Assembly (NCBI RefSeq): GCF_027943255.1 | Contig: NC_072893.1 | Coordinates: 118,109,784-118,173,783 of the forward strand | Direction of reading: 5' to 3' | DNA: 64,000 nucleotides | Origin: Anastrepha obliqua | Taxonomy: Eukaryota > Arthropoda > Insecta > Diptera > Tephritidae | In this document: one piece after another, positions 1 to 12,174 of the stretch | How positions within the stretch are numbered: position 1 is the first letter of the stretch | Layout: each line of letters starts with the position of its first letter | The notes under the pieces: generated by a model | Database searches by the model: none | The model's input: the letters and a program-made list of their open reading frames with translations, nothing else | Told to the model about the DNA's origin: nothing | Made by a program: the position numbers and the translations under genes

Positions 1-400
1 GGCAACTCTAATCTATTATCTCATTTACAATTATTTTTTCCACATTTGGCAACTCTAATTTATTGCTAAAAATATGTTACGCGTCCCATTGAATTATTTT
101 TCCCATCTGGCAACTCTTATTCATCCTTAGTTTAATTTTCTCATCCCTATATTATTTCCTACTCTTATTTGTATAGCTATAAAAAAATATCAGTTTAAAT
201 TTATTACCGGTCTCATTTACAATTCACTTTTCCCCCATCTGGTAACTCTAATTTATTACTATAAAAAAATATTCATCGAAATTTTTGAACGATCTCATTT
301 ACAATTAATTTTTTCCCATCCGGTAACTCTAATTTATTGCTTTCCTTAGATTTAATTTCATTTTCTCATACCTAATTTATTACCTAGTCCTCCTATCTAC
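1..400. repeat. Degenerate tandem repeat at the left edge
   Basis: A core close to GGCAACTCTAATTTATT recurs at about 1, 48, 109, 241 and 322. Most copies are preceded by a CTCATTTACAATT-like stretch and a short C-containing run. A second shared piece (CCTTAG followed by TTTAATTT and CTCAT) occurs near 125 and 343, so a higher-order spacing of about 213 bp is likely. The copies are diverged, and the array probably continues to the left of the window. No coding content is seen. Confidence 0.7.
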
Positions 401-606
401 CTACTCATCGTCGTAATCACATTCGTGTTCCCTAATTATTTCTCGCTTCTCTTGGGTTAGACTAGGCAGCTACTTTTTCTATCCAAGAAAGATTTCAGCA
501 GTCCTATTCCTACGCCAACCTGATCTTTCAACGAATCTAATAAGCCTCCCCAGCAAGACTGTGCCTAAATTACCCATTCCTCATATCTAAAGTTGTTAAG
601 GATAAA

Positions 607-1104
607 GTGGGTTGTTCGGAAAGTTATTTCGTTTTTTTTGTGGATATATCGAACTTCGAGGTTAAACCCAGGCCTTTCAGGTGGTCATAAACAGTTGAAT
701 TCGCGTCTTTATCAGCTTCGACTGGCCTTCCAGAAGCTGGTGCATCTTCGACATCAAAATTGCCGGATCGAAATTTTGCAAACCAGTTCTAGCACTGGCG
801 TATTGTTAACATATCTTCGCCATACACATCGGTTAATTTCTTTCTGGCTGGAACAGCATTTTTAGCTTTTCTATAGTAAAAAAGTAAAATATGACGAAAA
901 TGCTGCTTATTGCTCGCCATATTTAAAAGGGCACCGATCAATATCTACTGCGTAAAATCAATTGAAATTATTCACATACAAGCCATCCTATATCAGCTGT
1001 CAAAACATATAATGACAATGCGACTGAAGTGTGAAGTTAGCAGTCAAAAAATACAATTAAATCCTCTGTCGAGAATAAATGAAACTACTTTCCGAACAAC
1101 CCAA
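607..1104 (-). mobile_element. Mariner-like element, internally deleted (about 498 bp)
   Basis: The two ends are inverted repeats built on GGGTTGTTCGGAAAGT (609-624; reverse complement at 1087-1102). A TA lies just outside the right end, and the left end is mutated. Read on the minus strand from an ATG at about 920, the interior encodes the N-terminal helix-turn-helix part of a mariner transposase: a start like MASNKQHFRH, then FAKFRSGNFDVEDA and SGRPVEADKD. At least one frameshift breaks it near 790. The sequence passes from this region almost directly to the left inverted repeat, so the whole DD34D catalytic domain is missing. It is a non-autonomous remnant. The RSGNFDVEDAP type resembles the transposase at 14797-16088 but has different termini. 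Confidence 0.8.
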
Positions 1105-1144
1105 TATTTACGTGGCTCGTCGAATATGGCAGGAATATGACCAG

Positions 1145-1510
1145 TAGCATTGTAACAGAGTTAATTTTCCGTGAGAGGCTTTGAAGCTTGGATTCGCTTC
1201 TGCGAGCCTTGCACTCTTTCTCAAGCAGTCATCTTAGATCCAGCACACATTGACACTCCGCTCCATATTATATAGAGCTCTCGACATTCCTGAACACATT
1301 TCGAGTGAGTCATTACCGACCCAAGGGCATTGATCGCTGCTTCACTGTCTAGAAATTAGGCGAATTTCAAAGGAGCGCGGTCTATTTTTTTACTAGATTT
1401 GCCGCCATATAAATTGCATAGATCTCGTTTTTAAAAACAAAGTTTTGGTTAGGAAGTCTGTAAGTCACTTCTTGCTGGGAGAAGATGCCAGATTGTGTTC
1501 CATTACCTGT
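1145..1510 (-). pseudogene. RNase H domain fragment of a non-LTR retrotransposon
   Basis: On the minus strand two RNase H motifs can be read in broken frames. One is the helix with the catalytic Glu (NEIYAIYMAA, about 1405-1432). The other is the strand with a catalytic Asp (LDSEAAINAL, about 1324-1352), followed by a VQECRELY-like stretch. Stops and frameshifts separate them. This domain belongs to the C-terminal half of ORF2 in the I/R1/LOA-type non-LTR elements. The final catalytic Asp region is only weakly visible. It lies next to the mariner remnant and on the same strand. Confidence 0.6.
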
Positions 1511-2570
1511 CTACGAAGATTATAAGATTTTAATCTCTGCGTCTAAAAAATTATAATCTCTGCAAAGTCATCTCTTTTGGAGGAATGAACGTCGTAGTTG
1601 TGGCGCCCAGTATTTACCAGACGTACTCTTGTACGAGTATTGTATGTTAAACGCTTTTCCTATTCAACATTGACTTCCCAAGCTAGTTTAGGTCAAAAAT
1701 AACTGACAGAAATGTTCATGCTTCCAGTTCTACCAATAAATCATGAAGATCTAGTGCAAGGACTGTTTTTACAACCTTATTGCGTAGAGTGCCAAACAGT
1801 AAGCACTTCTGACCCATCACAGTTGCAGAATAGTCAATTGCCGTGGACATATCCTTGTCTTCTCTTTTTTTTTATTCAATACCAGTTGATGTACTGGAGC
1901 TCAGAGGCTATTGTACCTTTTTATATCTCTTTATTTTATCATATGGAATTGCGGAAGCGCTGTGTGAGAGGAATATCTAAATGGAGACTCGGCATAAGTT
2001 CTTTGAGAGTAACAGGGAAATATTTAAAGGCAGTACAATTCACTTTTAACAGCACTCAACGAGTAGAGAGAGATAGGGTCTCACCAGAGCAATACTAACT
2101 AGACACTACCCAATTGCTCATATGGGCACTCGGTTTTTTGCTTCGTATAATTATTTCTGTAGGAGTTGCAGAGATAAAGAATAGGCAAGCGAATAGCCAA
2201 ACCGCGGAAAACGCACTTAAAATTTCTGGCCGAATTGCTTAATCTTAATAACGTTTCAACAAAAAGAATTCGCCAAAGGATTTGCCCTTTAAAGCTCAGT
2301 TAGTTTAAGACTAAATACGGTAGAAGTTGGAAGAAATTGAAAACGATTTCACATCTTCCTTTTTAGTTTTTTGATAGTTCACTATCAGGATGTCACATCG
2401 AATAAATTTATTTGGATTGCAAAACATTATTTGGTACTAAAATCTACAGGTTCTTAAGTTTTTAAGTAAGTTGAGATTTGAAAAAAAAAACTAAGTTCAG
2501 TCAATTTATGGAATTGAAATCTAGACTAAATGACCACTAACTTATAGAAATTAAGTCTAGACTATCTGAA
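1511..2570. other. No recognised gene; one unassigned 128-codon open frame
   Basis: An open frame on the + strand at 1712-2098 could encode 128 residues, but it shows no domain or motif I recognise and is rich in low-information residues. Its context between decayed retroelement pieces makes a chance open frame or old transposon DNA more likely than a gene. Nothing else stands out. Confidence 0.5.
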
Positions 2571-2574
2571 CCAT

Positions 2575-3240
2575 TCTTCTTTTTCTTTATTGGCGCTATA
2601 ACCGCTAACGAGATTTTGGCCGAGTTTAACAAAGCGCGCCAGTCGTTTTCTTCTCGTGAAAACCGGTGCCAGTTGGACACGCACCAAGTGAAACCAAGTT
2701 CTTCTCCACCTGATCTTTCCAACGCAGGAGAGGCCTTCCTCTTCCTCTACTTCGACCATGCGGTGCCACTTCGAACATTTCGAGAGCCGGAGCATTTGTA
2801 TCCGTTCAGACGACATGACCCAACCAACGAAACCGTTGGAACCTTATTCGCTACGCAATGTCTTTGTCGTCGTAAAGCTCATACTGCTCATTGTTCCATC
2901 GCCTGCGATATTCGCCGTCGCCAACGTCCAAAAATTTTCCGCCGAATCTTTCTCTCAAACACTTCCCGTGACAGCTCATCAAATGTTACCACCGTCCAAG
3001 CTTCTGATGAGAGCCTTGTATAGTATAGTGTTAGTTTTGTTCGTCGAGAGAAGACTTTAGGACGTGGGTGAGATACTCGAGTGCGCCGACTGTTTGTTTG
3101 ATGACAAGGAGGTACTTCGTTTTTTCCTCGCTCACAACCAGAGCCATTCGATTTGCTTCCTTATCTAGTTTCGAAAAGGCAGAACTAATAGCGAGGTTGT
3201 TAAGGCCGATGACCTCAATATCATCCTGCACCTTTAGTTC
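2575..3240 (-). pseudogene. Reverse transcriptase C-terminal fragment (YADD-group non-LTR element)
   Basis: Minus-strand translation gives a degraded active-site strand (QDDIEVIGL, where the family has YADDIDIIG) followed by FSKLDKEANRMALVV and EEKTKYLL. Further 3' in the element there are pieces of the downstream connection domain and the tail. Stops and frame changes are present. The DNA is clearly related to 6785-7215, 34338-34560, 56140-56960 and 61450-61790. These are decayed copies of one retroelement group with the typical insect LLYGAEAW and ERKILRKIF connection motifs. All copies here are 5'-truncated. Confidence 0.75.
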
Positions 3241-5695
3241 AGAGTAATGACATTCGCGAACCGCTTCCGTTCCCTTTCTTCTTTATCTATTGTTACATCG
3301 CAGCCAGAATTACTCTCATAGTTAGGCGTTATCTTGTAATCTATCACTCTTGAGAAAAAGAAATTTTGCCAAACTTATTTTCTCTTTTGCATCACAAAGC
3401 GATTTGCGGTTTACGTGTGTGTTCTATAAATAACAGAATAGGAACCTAAGATCAGTAGGCTTTGAACTTCAGTAATATTGAATTGGTAGAAAATACAACA
3501 AAATCAAAATATGTACCTCTCAAAATAAAACTCATCAAACCACGAACTGGTCGCTCTGCCGAATTTTTAGTTTCTGAAATTAAGACACTTACCTGAAAAT
3601 AAAAAAAAAGTTATAGTATTAGTAAAAAGTTAAAATCAAGTCAGTTTAAAATCTATGTAGTAACGTAATCAATAATTTATTGATATGAGCGGCTAAAATT
3701 GAGCTTGAGGGTAATAAATTTAAGAGTTCCAAAAAAGGCGTTTAAGTGCTCAATGCATTAAAATAAATAATAATTTTTTTTGTGCAAGATAATGGAAATA
3801 AATAATACAGAGGTCTTTTAAAAATTTTCAAAGCAAGCGCAGCCAGCAAAATATCTCACTAAGTCCAAATCACTTCAGCAATGGCAGACTTGAATGGAGC
3901 CACGAATGCAACGCAGTTGATTTCCGATTCAATTATGTTAATTTAATTCAATAAGTCATGCGTCGATTTGAAAGAAAAGAGTAACAGGAAACTGCAAATG
4001 CAGCTGCAGATGCATAACTGTACTCTAAAAGGTAGAAATAGGAAGAAAACTGAAAAGAATTGAAAGCAATCACACCAACAGCGGCACTAAGAAACACCAA
4101 AGCTTAAGCGAAAGCCATCTCTAAGCCTCAGTTCGCAGCGCATAAAATACGGAAGGGCTGAAGACTTTGAAATGAACTTTGAACACGCACAGATGCGCGA
4201 GCAGCCATCACTCAGCCAGCCAGCCAGCCCGCTAGCTAACCAGAGTTGCAATGCGTGCGGCATGCTGTGGCAGTGTTATGCGCCATATACGCGGATTGAA
4301 CGACAAACAGCTGACAATGTGACGCGAGCAGTTGACAGTGTCTGACAGCGTGGCTGCCCACGACTTGTCTCTTTGATTGCTGCTATGTTGTTGTCTTCTT
4401 TTTTCTCAGATGCGTTGTAGGCGCTTTTTATTATTTTATTTCTACTGAATTCATTAATTTTGTATTGTTGCTGAAAATTGCATAAATTTCATGTATGACA
4501 CATTGTCGTTATATTTATTTATATACATTTTAGCTAAGACGTTGAACGACAGGAAGAGCGACAAGCAATTTGTGGCGGATTATGATGAGCAAATTTATGC
4601 AAAGTATATTGGGGAAGTAATATTAAAGTGATTTGTCGACATTATTTTTTCGTGTATTTTCTTTCGATTTCGAGTATATTTCCGGCAAGGCAAGTGGGGA
4701 GAACATCTTTCATTGATATAAGATTTGTAAACTTTGAAATGACTCACTTCCACGGGCGAGCTTTATAGACAAACCCATTCACCAACCATTTATTGGCAGT
4801 GATTGGGTGTGGCAATTAATTTGCTTAAATTGATCCTAAAATTTCGAGTATGACTAAGTTTTCTTTATGAATACAAATAGAGTTACAAAAATTAGCCGAG
4901 TTGCTGCTTATTGAATTTCAGCGCCACATATCGGAAGCTCAGTTGGGGTTTCAACTATTTGCAGCAGACTGGACTTCATTTGGCTGCGAGGTGTTATGCG
5001 TGCTCTGGACCACTCAATTCCGCGGTGGACAAAAGACTTTAGCGTAGCTCATTCCCGTTAAGGATCTCCCTGATTCTTGGAAGACAAGCTGATAAGTAAG
5101 ATAAGCAATCAGCAATCATTAAATTCTACGCAACACGCAGCTGATCCTCCTTCTCCATGTAGCAGCTAACAAAAAAGTAGATGAGAATAAACTTTTAGAA
5201 GTGAATCTCATTTGAGATATCGGCAGAAACTATAACAGAATATTCAGTTACGATTACCAAAAACTCAAAAGGAAATTCATTTCTTAGGATTATATAGAAA
5301 CTTCCTAGCGTAAGAGTTGAGAAGCTGAAACTTAGCAAAAACCTTGGGTCGTTGGAAGCAACATTGGTGAAGTAATTCTGGTTACCACAGTTAGTTTTGG
5401 ATTTTATGTTTTTTATTGGAAATAACTTTTCTAACTTTTTACTTTCATAATTTAGTTACAAGTTTCTTGCCGCATCACCATGGCGGAGGAGGTCAAAACA
5501 GTCATGGTAGCTGAGAGCGGTGACTCTCCTTTAACTCGATCGCAAAACTTAGTGAAGGAGGTCAGCTACACAAATTTTACAATACGAATTTTTAGTGATA
5601 TCATTCATTCTTTGACAGTCTCACCTTCAATGTTGCAGAAATATGAGCTGAACCGATTAGAGCACCATACAAAGCCGGTCGCGGTATACCTCTAA
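3241..5695. other. Non-coding stretch
   Basis: No gene or mobile element is recognised. The stretch from 4080 to 4390 is richer in G+C than its surroundings and includes a short CAGC run (about 4212-4232). An open frame of 71 codons at 5480-5695 has no recognisable motif. The region could be intron or intergenic sequence. Confidence 0.5.
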
Positions 5696-5699
5696 AAAG

Positions 5700-6480
5700 A
5701 TTAGTTCTACCTACTAAACAAGTATGATCTTGGCAAATCTATGCGGATGCCATCAAAAGACTCAAGAAACCCATTAGAAGACCCTTAAAAAATCTTAGCA
5801 AACTTAAATGGAAATATCGAAGACAACTGCGAAGACAATCGACTGAGAAAACTCCGTTTGCATACAACTACATCTAGAACCCGAATAACCTTGACTAGAC
5901 TTCATTGGACAGCAAAGGGGTAGACATACTCATGAATTAGTGATACGCAGTGGACAAAGCCCCAGACATGCCAAAACACTGCTATTAGGACAGCCACGGG
6001 ATGCGTCCTATGTCCTCGCTACAACACCTACATAATGAGGCACAGATGTTTCCTGTCAAGGAGCACAACAAACTGCTCAGTAAACAGTTTCTACGCGGGT
6101 GCTACCGTAGGTTTCCCCCATGTAAACACTTGCTTGAACCAGAGCACCAGGAGGCATCTCTTCAACTACTCCGACTAGATTCAGGACAAAACTAACCGAC
6201 AACTACTGGACCGGACAGTGTTTAGACATACACTTAACGACATTCATCAGGAGACACTTACCACCTTCTTTAACTCCCGACCCCGAATGCCGTAACCGGA
6301 GTCCAACCACCATCCACAACAGATGAAGAGCTTTAACTACCCCGAGAGACCCGCGTAACCTTGGCACAATTATGTATACTGTAGTAAGCTAAACTCCTAC
6401 CTATCGACGATTGACCTCGACATACCAAACATATGTCCAGCACGATACTAACCACCTTTTCACATGCGCCATCCCATGTT
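5700..6480 (+). pseudogene. C-terminal reverse transcriptase region of a decayed non-LTR retrotransposon
   Basis: Several conserved blocks of a jockey-superfamily ORF2 C-terminus can be read across frames. They are DTQWTKPQTCQNTAIRT followed by ATGCVL (about 5945-6015), HEAQMFPVKEHNKLLSKQF (about 6035-6095), and later DEELxLPRETRVTLAQL (about 6325-6375). A cysteine/histidine-bearing tail degenerates near 6430-6480. The frame changes several times and stops are frequent. No reverse transcriptase core motif (FADD/YADD) remains. The motif set differs from the other reverse transcriptase fragments in the window, so this is a separate family. Confidence 0.65.
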
Positions 6481-6528
6481 CGACTCTCCGGGCATGAAAC
6501 ACTAACTTAGTTTTTTCTAATATCTCCT

Positions 6529-6680
6529 CGGCAGGCAATGACAAACCTCCAAGTGTATTTCTGCCATGAAAAACTCACTCACAAAAAAACCATCTGTCGT
6601 TCAGTGGCGTAGTAAAACTGTAGGTCTCTCCATTTGTGGAAAACACCAAGACGCACGCCCCAAACTGAAGGAAGAGAAGA
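6529..6680 (+). mobile_element. SINE body fragment (tRNA-derived family)
   Basis: This contains the characteristic body of the window's SINE family: CGGCAGGCAATG, then CAAACCTCC, GTATTTCTGCCATGAAAAA, CCATCTGTCGTTC, CTGTAGGTCTCTCCATTTG, and AAGACGCACGCC. The tRNA-like head is missing or too diverged to see. It sits between two retroelement fragments. Confidence 0.75.
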
Positions 6681-6784
6681 ACCCTGAGCTATAGCACAGT
6701 GGGCCTCCACGCACAATGTGAAACGGAGTAACACGACAGTCCCTCTAACATAACATAAACGTTCGTGAACGAATCACGGGTCAG

Positions 6785-7215
6785 ATAATCGTCTTGATTG
6801 GCGCGTTAACCGCTTACGCGATTTTGGCTGAGTTTAACAAATCGTGCGGGTAATTTCTTCCTCGTGCTAACCGGTGCCAGTTTGGTACATCAAATGAAGA
6901 AGGTCATCCTCTTCCTCAGCTGGTACCGCATCGAATACTTTCAGAGCCGGAGCGTTTGTATCCATTCGAACGACATGACCCAGCCAACGTAGCCGCTGGA
7001 TCTTTATTGGCTGCACTGTGTCTATGTCGTCGTAAAGCTCATACAACTCATTGTTCCATCGTCTACGATATTCGCCATCACCAACGTGCAAAGGTCCAAA
7101 AATCTTTCGCAGAATCTTTCTCTCAAACACTCCAAGTGACCCCTCATCGGATATTGTCATCGTCCAAGCTTCTATTTCTGTGTTCATCGAGAGAGGACTT
7201 TACTACTCAATACTT
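6785..7215 (-). pseudogene. Reverse transcriptase C-terminal fragment (YADD-group non-LTR element)
   Basis: A minus-strand open frame of 106 codons (7187-6867) reads EAWTMTISDEGSLGVFERK, then ILRKIFGPLHVGDGEYRRR, NNELYELY and IQRLRWLGHVVRMD. These are the conserved blocks that follow the palm domain in this insect retroelement group. The copy is 5'-truncated, has lost the palm domain, and becomes non-coding below 6867. It is related to the fragment at 2575-3240. Confidence 0.8.
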
Positions 7216-9215
7216 TATACATATTTATAATAAATCGAGTTCAAAAACCGGCAATCTTTCAGAAGGCCTTATCTAACTGCCAGCTCATGCCATTCCTTTG
7301 TATAAAATCAAACCTTTTCCTTTCCTTCATGAGTCGCACCTCCAAGTCAAGTGAAACACAATTTTAGCATTTTTCGTTTAATTAACTCGTATTTCGCGTG
7401 CAAAAATGAAAATTGCCCATATTTTGTTCAGTAATTACCATAATTTATAAATTGAAAGACAACAAAATTAACACCTATTGCTCATAAAAACTGAAATGAG
7501 TCAGCTGAAGAAATATTTTTTTTTTTAATGAAACCTAAATTGTTTCATAGTGTAAAAGGCAAAACGACTACTTTTATAGTCGATTATTATGTATTTAAAG
7601 GCAAGTAATCATAACTTCAGCATTAGTTCTGGCAATTTGATGTGCCGCATAAGGCCGCATACGATTTTGTTGCCAATTTTCGCGCAAGCAAACATACTTA
7701 CACACATACATGAGCATGCACATGTGGTTAAAAACCATCTTTTCACGGTCACATGTTCGTGTAAGAGCGAGTGCACATTTCACGCCCACACAACTGCATT
7801 AATTGTCGAACAGCGGCAACACTGCTGCGACACTTTTTTCTATGGGCATATACAAGATTTCATAGCAGTTGTTCAGTACATGAAATTGCATGTTTAACCA
7901 TTCGTTTTTTTTTATTTTTTATTATTATTTTTTTTTTTGTTGAAACAGACGCCAAACTCTAAATTGCCTGCGACATAGCCAACGCGGAAAATGCGCCACA
8001 ACAGCAACAGCGGCTCTAGCAAACGAACGAATCAACGAACATCACTGAATTCAAGGTGACTGCGACAGCAACAACTGCAGCTGCAACATCGCAATTGTTT
8101 TTGTCAAAGCGAAAAATTGCACGAATTATGTTCGTTACAATTACAAGTGCTAGCAGAGCATTGAGTGGAAAAATTTCGACTGCAATAAAGAAGAAAAAAA
8201 TCTCATGCGATAAAGTTTTTGTTTGTGCATTGCATCTTGCCATAGCCGCCGCCTCATTCACAAACGATGACAAGGCTGTCAATGCCGATGATGCTGCTGA
8301 CAGCGTTGACGAAAGGCAGCCATAACGTTTTGTTGCCATCATTGCTGTCACTGTTTGTTGACAATTATTTCAGGCAACCAACGGCGAGTGAGAGTAGTGC
8401 TTTTGGCGCCAGTGAGAGTAAGGGCGTTGAAGTGCGGCGAGTTAGATTGCATGGTGTGGGTGTGCGGCGCAAGCGCGTGACACAAGTGGCGCGCAAATTT
8501 CATGGACTATGAAGCTTCGTTTTTTTATGGATACTGATATTTTTTTCTTCACAACCTACTGCACACTGCCTTTGATGAAATCACCAACAGCCAGTAGATA
8601 ATTACATTTGTATGGCATTTTAATTGACTTTCAGAATCGAAATTTTATTGGATGGGTGTTAAATTGGCGTAAAGTGAAAATGTAAATTTTAAAATTGGAC
8701 AATTGCATTTGAAGCAAGAAGAAAAACTGTCAGGTGCTAAATTTTACTAAAAATAATTTTAAATTTTTATTGTGCCGGAAAGAAAGCGGCACAGCGGCCA
8801 CATTTTTTTTTCACAATATTATTCTTATGTAGTATATAATTAGAGGTTCAATAAAGAGACAGCTTTCTCGCACACCTGCAGACCTTCCTAAACACCTAAG
8901 CGTCATTAATGAAATGCATAAAAATATATTTTGTTAAGCCAAAGCGAATATTCCCACTTAATCAAGCTTAAGAGAGGAGTGAAGTAAATTTTATGTTAAT
9001 TTGCGGTGCTTGAAAAAAGATAAGCAATAAAATGAGTGAATAGTGAATAGATAATGAAAGAAATAAAAAGAAGAAAATTGCAATAAAAAATAAAAAGAAA
9101 GAGAAAAAAGGAGACCATGAAATAGTAAACAAATGAAGTAAAAAAATTAAATTAAAAAATAAAAAGATAGGAAGATAGGAAGAAAAGCAGGCTCAAAAGA
9201 TATACTAGACTAAAT
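7216..9215. other. Non-coding stretch with CAA/GCA-rich patch and A/T homopolymer runs
   Basis: No protein-coding gene is recognised. From about 7980 to 8330 the sequence is rich in CAA, GCA and GAC triplets, and overlapping open frames exist on both strands. These translate into Ala/Thr-rich low-complexity peptides without domains, which is typical of triplet-rich dipteran intron or UTR sequence. From 9050 to 9190 there is a purine-rich A/G tract. Long T runs occur near 7507, 7905 and 7930. Confidence 0.5.
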
Positions 9216-9221
9216 ATTTTG

Positions 9222-10035
9222 ATGTGGGTACAGAATCTTTGAACAAAGAGTTGTTCAAGTCTCAAGATAAAATTAAAGTTCCCTTATCGAATCGACCCCA
9301 ATTTAAATCCGGCCAAGAACTATCATTAAGCATCTTCCAAGCGGAGATATATGCCATCTGTCTATATGCAGAAATAAATTTAGACAAAAATTTCCGGAAT
9401 GAGCGAATTGCCATTCGGAGCGAATTGCATTCAGAGCGACAGTCAGGCGGTACTCAAGGCTTTGAGAATAAATTCTCAGTGGCCCTTAAGTATAGCTAGC
9501 AACTGAATCTACTAGGAACGTACAATCGTATCCGGCTCACATCGATCCCAGGATACAGGGGTATAACTGGGAACGAAATAGCGGACGCATTGGCGAGAGA
9601 GGCTGCGGTCTCGCTATCAATAGGACCCGAGAACTTCCTTGTTAAGCGACAGCACACCATCAAGGAGAAGCCTAGGAGTGAAGGACTAATACTACGGTCG
9701 GTTTACTGGCACCAAACCATGGAACTACATAAGATGGAATCTTTATTACGAGAGTACAACCAAAAGAGGTTTAAAATAGTCATAACCGTCCCCAAGGATA
9801 AACTGAGAGTCCTCACGGGCTTTCTCATAGGCCACTGCCGACTGCGTAGTCATCTGCACATGATCGGGATATAATTCTCTTACTCCTGTCGTTTCTGTGA
9901 CTAATCCTAGGAGACTCCAATGCACTTCTCCTTCAATGTAAGGCTATGGTGCGAAGAAGGTTGAGACATATCGACGTACAGCAACCAGAAGAAAGGCACA
10001 TTCGCTCAATCCAACCAAACACCTCGGCGGGTTTC
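9222..10035 (+). pseudogene. RNase H and C-terminal tail of a non-LTR retrotransposon
   Basis: The first part encodes FQAEIYAICLYAEINLDKNF, the RNase H helix that carries the catalytic Glu, followed by a damaged IAIRSE...Q segment where the second catalytic Asp should be. After a frameshift come PGYRGITGNEIADALAREAA, with the last catalytic Asp, and DKLRVLTGFLIGHCRLRSHL near 9795-9865. A Cys-containing tail follows (SCRFCD). At least three lesions break the reading frame. RNase H is found in the ORF2 of I/R1/LOA-type elements and usually not in jockey itself, so this is distinct from the intact element at 29144. Confidence 0.8.
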
Positions 10036-12170
10036 ATATCCCACTGCTATAATATTGACTACCCATCCAGTCAGTAATCTCCTTGGCTTGCTACCTTCAT
10101 TAAGCCAGCTCAATTTTCGGATACGGCTCGAAGATCCCACTCTGAAAAGTAGGTTTTCAGTAGTGCAATTCAACTTTCGGCTCCGGTCGAAAGACCTATG
10201 GTTTCATCTTTCAACGGAAAGAAGTTGTCCTTAAATTTCAATATTTCATGTTCGAGAAGTTAGAATGGCACTCACAACTCTCGGAATGGACTAACGCACA
10301 ACGAAATAGCTTAAAAGTTTTAACGGCTACTTGCTTATTACATCTTTCTTTAGTCCAATCCAGTCAAAGAGCCTTCTTTCCTCATTTGTAAGATACCTTC
10401 GACATCTCCTGGCGCATCCAAAGTTATTTTACGCTGGCGCCGGTTAGCACGAGAAAGAAGAGGTTAGAGGTAAACCATAGTGGCCTCAATCCCGTTGTTT
10501 AATAGCCACACCTCGTATACACAAATAACCGGTGTCAAGTACGGCACTACAGAGTGGCCAGTAAAGAAGATGAAGTAAATAATATAAGCGCTAAATATTG
10601 GTATGGTAATGTAGGAAGATAAAAATAGCAGCATGCCGAAAAATCTAGGTTAAAACACACACCTTTTCACAAAAGAAAAAAATCAATAAAAATAAACCGA
10701 AAAAGCTACATACGAAAGTAATACTTAAGTGGCAAATAAAACACTGCAGCTGAGAGGGAATCACAATAAAAAATTTAAGGCTTGAGTGATTGCAAATTCG
10801 GCAACTGAAGTTCAACGCCAACAGAACACTGCTGTTCCAATACAAACGAAAGTAGAAAAAGGAAAAAAAAACAATAATAAAACGAAGTATTCCAAAAGGT
10901 GTCATGTAAAGCAAATGAACCGCGGCTGCAAGTCGATAGCGGAGAATGTAAGCTTGCTTGGGCAATCGAAGCGCCCAACCCAATTGCGAATGCTGTGAGA
11001 ACGAGAGTGGTCAGTGTAGGCAGAGTAGAAAGAAGAAAGGCGTGCAGACACCGAGTGCAGGCAGCAGTGAAGATTGGGTTAGGAGAAAAGCGAAATTTCA
11101 TGCACACTTCATTGCCTACATATAAAGCAATGTATCTGGTAGACCGACAGCTACACAAAACTAAATACAAACGTACATATAAAAATGTGGAAGTTGTAAG
11201 TAAAAGCTGAAATATTTTTACTATCAACGTACAGCCTTAAAGAAATTGATGTCATTAACCTAAAAGGCCGAAAAAATGCCAAATGAAATGCATACGAAAT
11301 GTCGCCGATAAGCTGCCGAAAGGCGGTATGGGTTATATGTAAATATGTGTAGAGGTATTTAATTATAGATTTATTTATGGAAATTTCATCTACGACGCGT
11401 TTTCTCCGTAAATAAAAACATCAACAGTTGACTAAGCTGCGGTGTCCGAACGACCGGCCCGTTGACAACTTCAGCCTACTCGAGTTTAGTCCAAATTAGG
11501 CGATTTTATTTCGTGTGAATGTTATTTTTAACACGTCTATGACTTATTAATTTTCCTCAGCGCTACTTGTTGTCAATTTTCATTTAATTTGTTATTCACT
11601 AATTCAACGAGTTCAATTAATGGTGTACAGCATATCTAGAACACGATTTAAGCGCGCTCAATTTGAGTTCTAAGCAAAGAACACCTACACTCAACACTGT
11701 ACAGCCAATTTTTGCCAATTATTTGTTTGTACATATGTACGAGTATTTGTAAAAATGAGGCCTACATGCCACTTTATTCAGCGGCATGCTCAACATTACG
11801 CGCCATTCAATGGGGTCAATGTCTGCCGGTTCAGCATTAATGAGGCAATTTTTTTCATTAACTGCTAACTTTTTCTAGATTCAATAGCGCTGGAAGTTCA
11901 ATGGCAATGGATGTGTGATGACTGTACTCACTTTTAAAGTAAATTAATCGCTAATGGACCGCAAAAAATGATGCACTCTTGATGAAATTCGTTTTAATAT
12001 CTGTCTAATCTAATAACTGGGAATCACCAGAGCTGGGGTTGGGATGCCTGCAGAGTGTACGGAGGTTCACTTAGGTGTTCTGGTGCCACTGCTTGGAGAA
12101 TTTCGGAGATAATAAAATAATAGGGACTTCATTCAAAACTAGTACTCAATTCGGGTTCTTGTTGTTGTTT
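10036..12170. other. Non-coding stretch
   Basis: No gene is recognised. A piece of about 45 bp near 10425-10470 (GGCGCCGGTTAGCACGAG and flanks) matches, in opposite orientation, the 3' part of the reverse transcriptase fragments at 2640 and 6850. From 10130 to 10200 a short motif (CAATTTTCGG...CGAAGA) is imperfectly duplicated. Open frames of 100-150 codons at 10775-11227 on both strands overlap one another and have no motifs. Confidence 0.45.
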
Positions 12171-12174
12171 CAAC

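Noticed and set aside
1712..2098. Open frame of 128 codons, one of the longest outside the mobile elements
   Set aside because: No recognisable motif, and located between retroelement remnants. Kept as unassigned and not called a gene.
8016..8351. Overlapping open frames of 89 and 111 codons on both strands
   Set aside because: Both are low-complexity Ala/Thr/Val products of a triplet-rich stretch, and each is the mirror of the other. No domain, no splice context.
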